Positions 1-8,170 of a stretch of DNA of 64,000 bases are shown piece by piece; the first letter of the stretch is position 1, and each line of letters starts with the position of its first letter. The notes below the pieces were generated by a model that did no database searches, had not been told where the DNA came from, and saw nothing but the letters and a program-made list of their open reading frames with translations. Origin of the DNA: Acidimicrobiaceae bacterium (GTDB taxonomy: Bacteria > Actinomycetota > Acidimicrobiia > Acidimicrobiales > Aldehydirespiratoraceae); assembly GCA_028819005.1 (NCBI GenBank), contig JAPPMP010000005.1, forward strand, positions 212,246 through 276,245, in the 5' to 3' direction. The position numbers and the translations under genes are program-made.

Positions 1-140
1 AGGGCGCCGCCGTGTTTCGGACTTGGGCCGCCGAAACGGAAGTGTTGCCACATTCTTCGCGCAAACCGTTCTCAGCGCCCCCCGAATCGCCTAGTGTGGT
101 CGGATTGTTTCTGCGAATGCATTACGACGAGGAGCTACCG

Positions 141-437
141 ATGCCGATAATCGCCAGCGTCAGCCTCACGGCAACCGATGCCTCCGTGTTCACAGACAGT
201 CTTGACCGACTGATGGTTCTGGCTGAGAGTGCGACGGATTATGGAGGCCGGTATCTGGCCAAGGGAGGCACAATCGAAACGGCGTCGGAGGCTCCTCAGC
301 CGGACCGGGTTCTGCTTCTGCAGTTCGAGCACCTGGGTGAAGCCCGTTCGTGGATGCGGTCGGCAGAGTTCGCTCAGTTGCGCGACCTCGCCGGCTCTTG
401 CTCCCGACTGCAGACCACGGTCTTGGAGGGCTTGTGA
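141..437 (+). CDS. DUF1330-like small protein
   Basis: A 98-residue protein that I place in the DUF1330 (dimeric alpha/beta-barrel) group, from its pattern of an N-terminal beta strand, a central GGRYLAKGG stretch and a C-terminal FxxxxxARxWxxSxEF-like segment. No enzymatic role is established from the sequence. I chose the ATG at 141 because GAGGAG lies just upstream at a good distance; an upstream in-frame start at 12 would add a tail without domain character. The gene overlaps the next one by 4 bp (GTG at 434 inside the TGA region), which suggests translational coupling with the acyltransferase and SDR that follow. An EthD-like or monooxygenase-like fold is an alternative. Confidence 0.65.
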   Translation: MPIIASVSLTATDASVFTDSLDRLMVLAESATDYGGRYLAKGGTIETASEAPQPDRVLLLQFEHLGEARSWMRSAEFAQLRDLAGSCSRLQTTVLEGL

Positions 438-1357
438 GCGCAGAGCCCCGCTCTGAGGGGGCGGAACCGACTGGGACCAGTTCGCGTGAAGTCGTGATGT
501 TCCCCGGTGGTGGGATCGACATGGACAACATGCGGGACACCCCTCTGCGCGACACCAGCTACATGAGGCGGATGAGCGGTTTCTTGGGCGTCGATTTCGT
601 CTCCAAGTTGGCGAACGGCGAGGTGGGATCAGACCCCGGCCCGTATCAGGCCAGCGTGGCGGCGCTGACTTACGCATGCACCCGTCAGCGTTTGAGCGGC
701 GCCCGGCCGATGGCGGTCATCGGCCAGTCGAGCGGGGTTTGGGCTGCTGCGGCGTTGATGGGCGCCATTTGGATTGAGGATGCCTGCAACTTGTTGATGA
801 TCCGGGGGGACCTGATAGCTGAGGCCAGTGCCCGACACGGAGAGGGTCGGATGCTGTCGGTGGTGGGGCCGTCCCCAGATGAAACCACCGCGCTGGTGGA
901 GGAGATCGACGGCTGCTGGGTCTCTGGAGTGATGACCCGCAGTTCGGTGACGCTGGGATGCCGTTTGGAGGTCCGCGAAGACGCAGAGCGCACTTTGGCC
1001 GACGAACTCGGCGCTAACGTCGTGCGGCTTCCCATAGATTTCGCCAGTCATTGCCCATTGATGGCCGGGGTGGCAGGCGAACTTCGCAAGGCCATGAGCG
1101 ATATCGAGATCATCGACAGCCCCGATGCGGGTGCAGTCGAGTTCTACGACTGCTTCATGGGTGATCCAGGCCCGGTGAGCCTCAGCGATCTGGGGCACCG
1201 GTTGGCGCTCAACATCGAGCAGCCCTTCGACTTGATGGCCACAGTCCAGTCCTTCGATGAGGATGCGCTTTTTGTGGAGTCTCTGCCCAGCGCGGGCATC
1301 TTCAACATGATCCGCTACTGCGGTATTGCACGCAAGCGAATCATCAAGGCCGCATGA
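434..1357 (+). CDS. FabD/MdcH-like acyl-CoA:ACP acyltransferase
   Basis: A 307-residue acyltransferase-domain protein. It shows the nucleophile elbow GQSSG (family pattern GHSxG, so the usual His before Ser is Gln), a conserved Arg in MIRGDLIAEA, and the FASHCPLM segment that carries the catalytic His (AFHSPLM in malonyl transacylases). The opening VMFPGGG corresponds to the FPGQG motif, also slightly altered. The family moves malonyl or other acyl groups from CoA to a carrier protein. Start is GTG at 434 with GGAGGG six bases upstream, overlapping the preceding stop; the 3' end overlaps the SDR by 4 bp. No acyl carrier protein is seen nearby, so substrate and pathway are unknown. It may be a specialised stand-alone transacylase rather than the housekeeping FabD. 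Confidence 0.75.
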   Translation: MSAEPRSEGAEPTGTSSREVVMFPGGGIDMDNMRDTPLRDTSYMRRMSGFLGVDFVSKLANGEVGSDPGPYQASVAALTYACTRQRLSGARPMAVIGQSSGVWAAAALMGAIWIEDACNLLMIRGDLIAEASARHGEGRMLSVVGPSPDETTALVEEIDGCWVSGVMTRSSVTLGCRLEVREDAERTLADELGANVVRLPIDFASHCPLMAGVAGELRKAMSDIEIIDSPDAGAVEFYDCFMGDPGPVSLSDLGHRLALNIEQPFDLMATVQSFDEDALFVESLPSAGIFNMIRYCGIARKRIIKAA

Positions 1358-2112
1358 GAAGCCTGCCGGCCGCGCAAACGCCGGTGGTCGTGTCCTGCGG
1401 TTCGACCGCGACGGGGGCCGCTATTGTGCGATCCCTGGCCCGAGCAGGCCACCCGGTTTCTTTCGGGCGTCGCCCCGGAACCGATGACGGCGCAGACCTG
1501 GAACGGGAGCTGGCCGACGCGGGATTCAATGGCGCTGCGTTCGACTTGGATCCGTCGGATTCGGAGTCGTTGAACCGTTTCGCCGGCCTGAGCAGCACTC
1601 GGTTCGGTCCTGCGCTTTGCCTGGTGGTCGACTCATCGGCGGGTCCATCGGCGGGTCCGGGTCCCCAAGAAGGCGACAGCCCGGACTGGGTCCGGGTGAT
1701 GGACGCCAATCTCTCAGCAGCGTTCCGGCTGGTTCAGCAGTTCGTGCCTGAAATGCGGTCCCGGGAATACGGCCGGGTGGTGTTGGTCGGCTCGGCGGCG
1801 GCAGTGGTGGGCCGACCCGAACAGGAGGCGTTCTGCGCTGCCAGCGCCGCATTGGAGGGGCTGACAAGGTCATTGGCTGTGAAATACGGCCCCTGTGATG
1901 TGCTGGTGAACGCGGTGGCTCCAGGCTACATCGAAGAAGACGGCGACGGTCTGACCCCAGTGGTACGCGACAAGCAGGTCCTGTCCAGCACGGCGTTGCG
2001 GCGAACGGGCAAGGCAACAGAGCTGGCCGACGCAGTCCGCTTCCTGTGCGGGCCGGACTCCAGCGCGATGACGGGATGCGTCTTGCGGGTGGACGGCGGC
2101 TTGAGCGCCTGA
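1354..2112 (+). CDS. SDR-family oxidoreductase, probably catalytically degenerate
   Basis: A 252-residue short-chain dehydrogenase/reductase fold that resembles FabG in its C-terminal half (LVNAVAPGYIEED, then a GCVLRVDGG ending typical of FabG). The active-site pattern YxxxK is replaced: the usual AYSASKAAL is here AFCAASAAL, so the catalytic Tyr is Phe and the Lys is Ser. The N-terminal glycine motif TGxxxGxG is also eroded (CGSTATGAA). The Ser of the catalytic set appears to remain (VLVGSAAAV). The ATG overlaps the stop of the acyltransferase, so the two are probably co-expressed. The missing residues argue against ordinary ketoreductase activity; a structural, binding or altered-chemistry role is possible. 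Confidence 0.8.
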   Translation: MRSLPAAQTPVVVSCGSTATGAAIVRSLARAGHPVSFGRRPGTDDGADLERELADAGFNGAAFDLDPSDSESLNRFAGLSSTRFGPALCLVVDSSAGPSAGPGPQEGDSPDWVRVMDANLSAAFRLVQQFVPEMRSREYGRVVLVGSAAAVVGRPEQEAFCAASAALEGLTRSLAVKYGPCDVLVNAVAPGYIEEDGDGLTPVVRDKQVLSSTALRRTGKATELADAVRFLCGPDSSAMTGCVLRVDGGLSA

Positions 2113-2289
2113 CGTCACAGGAGCCAGAGGTGTGGCCGATGGAGTCTGGGTCCTCCGCCGTGGTCCTGCTCACGCGGACCGACAACCCGGCAGTGTCGAT
2201 GCTCTTCGTCGATGCTCTCCGACTCGTCCGGGAGCGATTCTTTGAAGCGTCGCCTTGCAGCGTCACACCCATGGTGTAGAACTACATGA

Positions 2290-3210
2290 GTGAAACTCGA
2301 CTCCGACTCCACTGTATCCACTAGTTCCGCCTCCAACGAGGGGGGGGTCTCGGCGTCTCCCGACTTCGCCGGGCCGACGATTCCATCGATCCCCGCGCCC
2401 CCGCCCCGCCTCTCGCCCTCGGGGGCGGGCACGTTCAACCAATGCCCCCGCCGATGGAAATTCCGCTACATCGATCGTCTGGAGGACCCTCCAGGTGAGG
2501 ACGCGCTCGCGGGGAGCTTCGCCCACCGGGTTCTGGAGCTGCTGATGCAACGCCGACCCGCTCAGCGCACTGTCGACGAGGCTCGCCTGATCGCCCGCAC
2601 AGAGTGGCCGGAGACCGAGGCGATGAGCGACTATCAGGCACTGGGGCACAACGAGGAGGAGTCCCGTCTCTTCCGCTGGAAGGCATGGGCGGCAATCGAA
2701 GGCCTTTGGCGCCTCGAAGACCCCGCCGCAGTGGACGTGCGAGCTACAGAACAAGACGTGGAAGCCGAACTGGCCGGAGTGCCCTTCCGTGGAATCGTCG
2801 ATCGGCTCGAAGAAGAAGGCGACGGGATGATCGTCACCGACTACAAGTCGGGGAAAGCACCATCGCCGCGTTTTCGCCGGTCACGCCTCGATCAGGTTCT
2901 GCTGTATGCCGCGGCGGTTGAGGCGTCCACGGGCGAGATGCCGGTGCGAGCACGCCTGCTCTACCTCGGCCAGCGCACCGTCGGTATGGATGTGAACCGT
3001 CGCGAGATCGAGGCTGTCACTGAAAAGTTGGCCGGCACCTGGGCAGACATCCACACGGCTTGTGCCGATGATGAATTCGAGCCGCGGACCGGCCCGCTGT
3101 GCGGATGGTGCCCCTACGTGTCGATGTGTCCCCAAGGCACCGCCGAAGTCGCCAAAAGAGCTGACAGCAAAGCCGATCGAGAAGCCGAGTTGCTGGCGAT
3201 GGCGAGCTGA
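2290..3210 (+). CDS. RecB-family PD-(D/E)XK nuclease with Fe-S cysteines
   Basis: A 306-residue nuclease of the RecB/AddB-C/Cas4 type. The core shows GIVDRLE (metal-binding Asp) followed by IVTDYKSGK (the D-x-K motif) and a downstream QVLLYAAAVE segment (QxxxY motif). One Cys near residue 54 (FNQCPRRW) and three near the C-terminus (LCGWCPYVSMCP) form the pattern that holds a [4Fe-4S] cluster in AddB and Cas4. The first 40 residues are low complexity. Start is GTG at 2290; an overlapping ATG at 2286 is in another frame and closes after 12 codons. It is a stand-alone gene with no helicase partner or CRISPR array nearby, so a general DNA-repair exonuclease role is the simplest reading. Confidence 0.85.
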   Translation: MKLDSDSTVSTSSASNEGGVSASPDFAGPTIPSIPAPPPRLSPSGAGTFNQCPRRWKFRYIDRLEDPPGEDALAGSFAHRVLELLMQRRPAQRTVDEARLIARTEWPETEAMSDYQALGHNEEESRLFRWKAWAAIEGLWRLEDPAAVDVRATEQDVEAELAGVPFRGIVDRLEEEGDGMIVTDYKSGKAPSPRFRRSRLDQVLLYAAAVEASTGEMPVRARLLYLGQRTVGMDVNRREIEAVTEKLAGTWADIHTACADDEFEPRTGPLCGWCPYVSMCPQGTAEVAKRADSKADREAELLAMAS

Positions 3211-3304
3211 GACGCAGTGACCGGCGCATAGACGGTTTAGAGGCCCCGCAAATTGGCAGAGGATTTCCATGTGCGAACGGCTTGATTTGCGGGGCCGTGG
3301 CCGA

Positions 3305-3485
3305 GCGGCCCGCCCGCGTCCGAGCGGCTGGTGCTGGTTCGCTGTCGACCTCGACTGGGCGGTGTGCGGCCCGCCCGCGTCCGAGCGGCCGGTGCGGTGA
3401 GCGCAGCGAACAAGAGCGGGGGGTGGAGCGAAGCGAGCCAAGAGCGGGGAACAACGGGCTGCAACTCGAAGGCCTGCCTATTTGC
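3305..3485 (+). repeat. Left arm of inverted repeat, with internal direct repeats
   Basis: The gene-free stretch 3211-3516 is filled by repeats. A 23-bp GC-rich direct repeat occurs at 3305-3327 and 3366-3388. Bases 3423-3485 are the reverse complement of 4658-4720 with a single mismatch over 63 bp, and the similarity continues with divergence outward to about 3370. Inside are two imperfect copies of an AGCGAAGCGAGCCAAGAGCG-like unit. A degenerate third copy of the element lies at 11864-11941. The two arms bracket the ParA and membrane-protein genes. Confidence 0.85.
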
Positions 3486-3516
3486 TCGCCCTTGATTCTC
3501 AGCAGCTGCTGAGCGC

Positions 3517-3855
3517 TTATCGTGGACGGTCGTTTTGAAACCATCGCTTCCATAGGAAACGCAGCAACAACGCACCGACAAGTGTTCCAACGGCACTGAT
3601 GAGAGCGCTGTTGAGCAACAACTTGTCAGGAGGCGGGTTGGCGGGCTCGGGGGTGACAGTGGGAGTGGGAGGCAGGTCCTCGGCAGCTGGCGGGGACTCT
3701 CCGTTGCTGGTATTCGCGTCTGGCGCCGGCGTGTCCGCGACCGTGTTTCGGTCATTGGTTTCGGCGGCGTCGGCGAGCAGCAGCGCGTCGACCGGAGCGG
3801 GACTCTCTGGTGCCGGTCTCGGACGTCGACGCTCGGCTTGCGGGTCATATACCAT
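3517..3855 (-). CDS. Small membrane-anchored protein downstream of ParA
   Basis: A 112-residue protein without a recognised family. The first 75 residues are Pro/Ala/Asp/Glu-rich and look disordered. One hydrophobic segment near the C-terminus (about residues 85-103, SALISAVGTLVGALLLRFL) is followed by a short basic tail, which suggests a tail-anchored membrane protein with its disordered part in the cytoplasm. The ATG at 3855 overlaps the 3' end of the ParA gene by 11 bp, so the two are translationally coupled and probably act together, with the ATPase possibly recruited to the membrane. Longer starts upstream would run deep inside the ParA gene and were not used. Confidence 0.6.
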   Translation of the reverse strand: MVYDPQAERRRPRPAPESPAPVDALLLADAAETNDRNTVADTPAPDANTSNGESPPAAEDLPPTPTVTPEPANPPPDKLLLNSALISAVGTLVGALLLRFLWKRWFQNDRPR

Positions 3856-4633
3856 CGGATGCCTCGGTGTTGACGATGAGATCGAAAAGGGCGTCGAACT
3901 CAGCGGCGGCTTCGGCAGCACCGGGCCGGGATCCGAGTGCGTGGACCGGCAGAGAGTTGGCGGCCGCTTCGGTGACTGCGGCGCGAAGTCGGACCGCCGG
4001 CAGCACCATGCTGCCATGGTCACTTCGGAGCTGCTCGTCCCAATATCTGGCGTCTCGGGTGCGGCCCATGCGGTTGACGGCGACTCCCGCGACGGAGAGC
4101 GGTACGGTGCGGCGCGCAGAGATTCGCTCAACTGTCCTGAGGATCTGGTTGACGCCGTCTGATGCCCAGGCCCCGGGCTCGGTGACGATCAGGGCTTGGT
4201 CTGCAGCAAACAGACCGTTGACGGTGAGCAGGCCCAGAGATGGAGGACAATCGATGATCACGATGTCGTGATTGACTCCTTCAAGTGCGACTGAGAGACG
4301 GTTGTTGGCGCCGATGGGGTCGGTCATCAACTGTGGTTCACGGGCCGCGAGCGCAGGCGTGGCGGGGACCACCGATGGGGGCCGCCCGCCGTCTGCGGGC
4401 CAGGTGGAGGTCGCTCTAAGAGTCGCGATCGAACCGGGGCGCTCCTCTGCCAGAGCATGGTCGATGCTGAAAGGCGGATTCCAGATTCCGAGCCCGGTCG
4501 TGGCGTTTCCCTGAGGGTCGGTATCGACAACGAGGCAGTCGACATGGCGAGCCCATGCGGATGCTGCCAGGCCCAAGGCCACCGTCGTCTTGCCGACTCC
4601 GCCCTTTTGGTTGACCAGCGTGAGGACTTGCAC
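3845..4633 (-). CDS. ParA/Soj-family ATPase
   Basis: A 262-residue ParA-type ATPase. It starts with LVNQKGGVGKTTVALGLA (deviant Walker A with the signature Lys, residues about 10-17), then DTDPQGNATTG (Walker A') and HDIVIIDCPPSLG (Walker B). These proteins dimerise on ATP and bind DNA or membranes to position plasmids, chromosomes or protein complexes. No ParB gene or parS-like site is adjacent; the partner here is a small predicted membrane protein. It is therefore an orphan ParA, unlikely to be the chromosomal segregation ParA. The gene pair lies between near-perfect inverted repeats (3423-3485 and 4658-4720). Confidence 0.9.
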   Translation of the reverse strand: MQVLTLVNQKGGVGKTTVALGLAASAWARHVDCLVVDTDPQGNATTGLGIWNPPFSIDHALAEERPGSIATLRATSTWPADGGRPPSVVPATPALAAREPQLMTDPIGANNRLSVALEGVNHDIVIIDCPPSLGLLTVNGLFAADQALIVTEPGAWASDGVNQILRTVERISARRTVPLSVAGVAVNRMGRTRDARYWDEQLRSDHGSMVLPAVRLRAAVTEAAANSLPVHALGSRPGAAEAAAEFDALFDLIVNTEASDGI

Positions 4634-4657
4634 ACAGACAAGGTACTAAGAACGCGC

Positions 4658-4770
4658 GCAAATAGGCAGGCCTTCGAGTTGCAGCCCGTTGTTCCCCGCT
4701 CTTGGCTCGCTGCGCTCCACCCACCGCTCTTGGCTCGCTGCGCCCACCGGCCGCTCGGGCGCGGGCCGGA
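4658..4770 (-). repeat. Right arm of inverted repeat beside parA
   Basis: Bases 4658-4720 are the reverse complement of 3423-3485 (62 of 63 identical by eye). The similarity extends more loosely to about 4770, where a CCGAGCGGCCGGTG-like block matches the outer part of the left arm. The arm sits immediately upstream of the ParA start codon, so it may contain the promoter of the pair. Confidence 0.85.
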
Positions 4771-4791
4771 GCCGCGGAGAATTCTGTCGGT

Positions 4792-5103
4792 TCAGGCAGC
4801 GCGTCTGGCTTTGTTCGCACCCCTCAGAATGTCGTCGAGGGCGTCGACCAAGTCGGGACGGTTCTCAAACAGCTCGTCCACCGCAGGTCCGCTCCAGGGC
4901 ACACACAGTTCTGTCGGTTCAAGACCGGCCTTGGTCCACGATTCGGCGATTCGGCGGATCGCTCCGTCCACCTGAGGGTCGGCCGCAGTGACCGATGCGA
5001 CAGCAAGTTCCTCAACGTTCCACTCGTCGTCTTGCACAAGCGGGGCTTGTACCAGTTTCAAGCGATAGCGCAGCGCTTCGGCAGTGATCATTGCGTGATT
5101 CAC
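4792..5103 (-). CDS. Hypothetical protein, 103 aa
   Basis: I do not recognise a family. The protein is acidic, with alternating helices expected, and reads as soluble: no signal peptide or membrane segment, one Cys, and an Arg/Lys-rich tail (ILRGANKARRAA). I chose GTG at 5103 because a perfect GGAGG lies nine bases upstream (complement of 5113-5117). The ATG four codons later has no such site, and the upstream in-frame start at 5181 would add an unconvincing Tyr/Cys-rich extension. It is on the same strand as ferrochelatase upstream and ParA downstream, separated from ParA by the repeat arm. Confidence 0.55.
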   Translation of the reverse strand: MNHAMITAEALRYRLKLVQAPLVQDDEWNVEELAVASVTAADPQVDGAIRRIAESWTKAGLEPTELCVPWSGPAVDELFENRPDLVDALDDILRGANKARRAA

Positions 5104-5228
5104 CGGCGGGGGCCTCCAGTAGATCGTGCCTGTGGACAACCCACAAACGTATGGGTAAATACGCCGCAAACAATAGATCACGTTCGGCGAATTCTGGTGG
5201 ATGCCTGATCGCGCCAGTTGTCTTTACC

Positions 5229-6278
5229 TTACATTTTGAACACGCAACAACCGGGCGCACAGTCGCGAGGCCGAGCAGGCAGAGCGCTGAGAGCCCGAGG
5301 ACTCAGACGGCCCAGTCGCTCTTCTATCAACTCGCGGGCCATTGCGATGAATTCGGGGTCCGGAGCGGTTCCAGGCGTGGCCGCGCGTTCAATGCGGAGC
5401 CCGGATTCATCGGCTGTTGACGCCGCTTGATGGTCCAGATCCCACAGCACTTCGATATGGTCGGAGATGAACCCGATCGGTATCAAGACCGCTTGTCTGT
5501 GACCCTGAGCGCCGAGTCGTCGTAGGTGATCGTTGACGTCGGGCTCAAGCCACGGCACTGCAACAGACCCCGAGCGGCTCTGCCAGACGAGATTGCAGAC
5601 ACTGTCGGGCGAAGCCGCGTCGGCAACCAGGTCCATGGTCGCTCGCAGCTGGGCTTCGTAGTCGCATGCTTTCGCCATCGCCACGGGTATGGAATGAGCT
5701 GTGAACACCAGCGGCGGCGGATCAGTGGCCCCGAGACGAACCAGCGCATCCCGAGTTGCGCGAATGAACGGTTCGACGAACCCGGGGTGGTCGAAGTAGG
5801 GGCGGATCTTGTCGATTCGCAGAGCATCCGCGCCGACGGCTGATCTGGCGTGCTCTATGTCCTCGATGTACTGCCGACAACTCGAATAGGAGCTGTAGGC
5901 CGATGTCACCAGAGCGACCGCATGGCGGACTCCGTCGTCGGCCATCTGCGCGACCGCCTCGTCGAGCAGAGGATGCCAGTTGCGGTTTCCCCAATAGACC
6001 CGAAGCGAATAACCCGCCGAGTCGAGTTCGGATTGCAATGCTTCGCGAATGGCTCGACACTGCTCGTTGATCGGGCTGACGCCGCCGAAATGTGCGTAGT
6101 GGGCGCCTACCTCGGCCAACCGCTCTGGTCCAATCCCGCGACCGGCCGTGACCCGCTCAAGAAACGGCACGACGTCCTCTGGGCCCTCCGGACCGCCGAA
6201 GCCGACCAGCAGCACCGCGTCGATATCAGACTCGTCAATATCGGACGCGTTGTTCCCTGACGCGTTGTTCCCTGACAC
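5229..6278 (-). CDS. hemH: Ferrochelatase (probably coproporphyrin ferrochelatase)
   Basis: A 349-residue ferrochelatase that inserts Fe2+ into a porphyrin in haem synthesis. The catalytic His is in FTAHSIP (residue 195) and the acidic partner in IGFISDHIEVLWD (Glu276). Cys134 in YSSCRQY and the C-terminal CAPGCC (Cys340, 344, 345) match the four-cysteine arrangement that binds a [2Fe-2S] cluster in actinobacterial enzymes. In actinobacteria the family substrate is coproporphyrin III, so CpfC function is likely. The start is GTG at 6278. The first residues contain a duplicated GNNAS from a 15-bp tandem repeat (6245-6259, 6260-6274), so the true start could lie a few codons downstream. Confidence 0.93.
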   Translation of the reverse strand: MSGNNASGNNASDIDESDIDAVLLVGFGGPEGPEDVVPFLERVTAGRGIGPERLAEVGAHYAHFGGVSPINEQCRAIREALQSELDSAGYSLRVYWGNRNWHPLLDEAVAQMADDGVRHAVALVTSAYSSYSSCRQYIEDIEHARSAVGADALRIDKIRPYFDHPGFVEPFIRATRDALVRLGATDPPPLVFTAHSIPVAMAKACDYEAQLRATMDLVADAASPDSVCNLVWQSRSGSVAVPWLEPDVNDHLRRLGAQGHRQAVLIPIGFISDHIEVLWDLDHQAASTADESGLRIERAATPGTAPDPEFIAMARELIEERLGRLSPRALSALPARPRDCAPGCCVFKM

Positions 6279-6466
6279 AATGCGAGGCTACCGACGCTGG
6301 TCTCGGATCCGGGGCCGAGCAAAGTGCCTTTTGATGACTGGTCCGCAGGTTGCGAAGACTTGGCTGATAGGGAGCCAAGCGGTTAACCGGTTGAGTAGCG
6401 TCCGTTGCAGTGGCTCGTAGGTGACGGATCGGTGGGATTTCGAGCCATTACTGGGACGGGATGAGA

Positions 6467-6554
6467 CTCTCGGCGATTGCCCAGGGGATGAACTACATGC
6501 TGGTGTGGTTCTGGGTGTGGTGTCTGCTCTCGGCGATTGCCCAGGGGATGAACT
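6467..6554 (+). repeat. 28-bp direct repeat at the 3' end of the PIN gene
   Basis: A 28-bp sequence (core CGGCGATTGCCCAGGGGATG) occurs at 6467-6494 and again at 6527-6554, exactly 60 bp apart. The second copy encodes the FIPWAIAES segment of the PIN protein; the first overlaps the PIN stop codon, so the gene tail looks like a partial duplication. Confidence 0.9.
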
Positions 6555-7044
6555 CTCCGGGCTTGAAGGGGAGCCGGTAATCGGTTTCAATGAGATCATC
6601 GGCGACGGCGCTGACGAGTTCAGCCGTCAGCAGGCCATTGCGAATGGATTCACACAACAGAGCGAGGGTGCGGATGCAACGAACCCCTTCTCGTTGTGCG
6701 GCCCTGTATCCCGCAGAGTCGTCGAGCACCGCTTGTGCGGGCATAGTGGCAGCCACAGCGAGAACCGCGGTCTCGCCCTCGTTCCGACCCTCAGACATTA
6801 GATACGCGGCGAATCTCGCGAAGACGCGGAGTTCTTCTTCGGTGTTCAATTCATGAAGTTCAATCCAGGTGGCATCAAGCACGGTGCCTACTGCCTGTTC
6901 GTGCCCCGATGCTTGTCGAAGTTCCAAGGAAACCTGAACGGGGATGATTGCGCGGCGCGAGCCGACAAGGGTCTTGAGCACACCAAGCCATCCAGCTCGT
7001 GCGAAGTGCGCCAGCGGGCCAGTGTCGAAGACGAGGATGTCCAT
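6493..7044 (-). CDS. PIN-domain protein, putative toxin
   Basis: A 183-residue PIN-like protein. Asp7 (LVFDTGPLAHF), Glu41 (QVSLELRQ), Glu91 (NEGETAVLAVA) and Asp108/109 (AVLDDSAGYRAA) fit the acidic metal-binding set of PIN ribonucleases, with the GExxAxxLA helix characteristic of toxin-like members. It starts 24 bp after the stop of the XRE-ImmA gene on the same strand and is probably co-transcribed with it. That arrangement resembles toxin-antitoxin or phage-element immunity modules. The last ten residues (RHHTQNHTSM) fall within a duplicated stretch and may not be ancestral. RNase activity is inferred from the family only. Confidence 0.75.
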   Translation of the reverse strand: MDILVFDTGPLAHFARAGWLGVLKTLVGSRRAIIPVQVSLELRQASGHEQAVGTVLDATWIELHELNTEEELRVFARFAAYLMSEGRNEGETAVLAVAATMPAQAVLDDSAGYRAAQREGVRCIRTLALLCESIRNGLLTAELVSAVADDLIETDYRLPFKPGEFIPWAIAESRHHTQNHTSM

Positions 7045-7068
7045 GCGTTGAGACGGGCACTGTCCCGT

Positions 7069-8169
7069 CTAGGAGACGAACGACCAGATGGCGTCTGCGG
7101 ATAGCGGGGCGAGATCGGGCAGGTCGTCTTCGGTCCAAGTATCCAGCAGCAATCCCAAGGCGCGGGCAGCGGAGACCTCTTCGCGGCGGTACACATTGAG
7201 CACCGCCTTGACATAGGCATCTGGTAGGAGCGGCGGGGCGAGTTCGTCGGCCACGAGAAGACCTAGCTCCACGATATCGGCGCGACCGGTGTTCGTCGAA
7301 CGTACCCGGGCTGATTCCTCCGGTGTCGCAATCCCAAGTTCGTCCAACCGCCTCGCCAATGTTGTCATGTCCACTCGGTACTCACTGGCTAGCCTCACGG
7401 CGTCAACGCGAGTGTCCTCCCCTCCGCGCCAGTTGTGCTTCAAGACTGCTGAAGGCAAAAGCAACGCGCGAGCGAACCTGTCAATGCGCCCCTCTCGCTT
7501 GGCAACAGGCGCTTCTGCCACTCGCCAGTCTGTGGTGAATTCATCACCGAATAGGTAGTGGCCCAGTTCGTGGGCAAGTGTCAGGCGCCGACGGCCGGTC
7601 TGGTTGCTGCCGTTCACTACCGCCACTCCGCCACGCTCGAGCAGGACAGAGGCCCCGTCAGCTCCGTCCTCGCCAAACTCCCAGGAGAAAGCCAACAGAC
7701 CTACGTTGGCAACGCATGCACCCAGCCCAACGGCGGGTTCTTCGCGGTCGTAGCCCAGCCTTCCCCGCGCATCGTCCGCCGCGGACTCAGCTCCCTCAGT
7801 GGTGTCGGGAAACTCCAGCGCAGGAGTCGTTGACAACTCAAACCCACCGATGCGCCCAAGGAACTCGACCTCGCGGGCGATCCGTTCGGTGAAGCGATCA
7901 ATCCCAGGGCTGGGAGCGCCTGGCTCTGCCGCGTTTCGTCTCGACAGAACTGCTTGAGGCGCGTCTTCGAAGAACCACTCCACCCGCATGTCAAAGACCT
8001 TGGCGAACCTGACCAACTCCGTCGCGCTGATGCTCCGCTTGCGAGTCTCGATTTTGGCCAGAGCGCTGCGATCCAACCCGACCCGCGTAGCACACTCCGC
8101 TTGTGTGAGACCAGCATCGCGTCGAGCGGCGGCCACGCGAGTCCCCAAGTGCTCGCTATCTCTGCTCAT
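7069..8169 (-). CDS. XRE-family regulator with ImmA/IrrE metallopeptidase domain
   Basis: A 366-residue two-domain protein. Residues 8-62 form an XRE helix-turn-helix (LGTRVAAARRDAGLTQAECATRVGL and onward). A central ImmA/IrrE-type zinc peptidase carries HELGH at 200-204 (RRLTLAHELGHYLFGDE). Such proteins repress their own operon and can cleave a partner or repressor under stress. The ATG at 8169 was chosen over an upstream in-frame start at 8214 because the HTH begins directly after it and the upstream part lies over the predicted promoter. A perfect TGTTC-N7-GAACA inverted repeat sits two bases upstream of the ATG. The gene is followed by a PIN-domain gene. Confidence 0.88.
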   Translation of the reverse strand: MSRDSEHLGTRVAAARRDAGLTQAECATRVGLDRSALAKIETRKRSISATELVRFAKVFDMRVEWFFEDAPQAVLSRRNAAEPGAPSPGIDRFTERIAREVEFLGRIGGFELSTTPALEFPDTTEGAESAADDARGRLGYDREEPAVGLGACVANVGLLAFSWEFGEDGADGASVLLERGGVAVVNGSNQTGRRRLTLAHELGHYLFGDEFTTDWRVAEAPVAKREGRIDRFARALLLPSAVLKHNWRGGEDTRVDAVRLASEYRVDMTTLARRLDELGIATPEESARVRSTNTGRADIVELGLLVADELAPPLLPDAYVKAVLNVYRREEVSAARALGLLLDTWTEDDLPDLAPLSADAIWSFVS

Positions 8170-8170
8170 A

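Noticed and set aside
12-140. Longer N-terminus for the DUF1330-like protein
   Set aside because: The extra 43 residues have no domain character, and the ATG at 141 has a clear ribosome binding site.
2290-3210. Cas4 nuclease of a CRISPR system
   Set aside because: The Cas4/AddB-like Fe-S pattern is shared by RecB-family exonucleases in general, and no CRISPR array or other cas gene is in the window.
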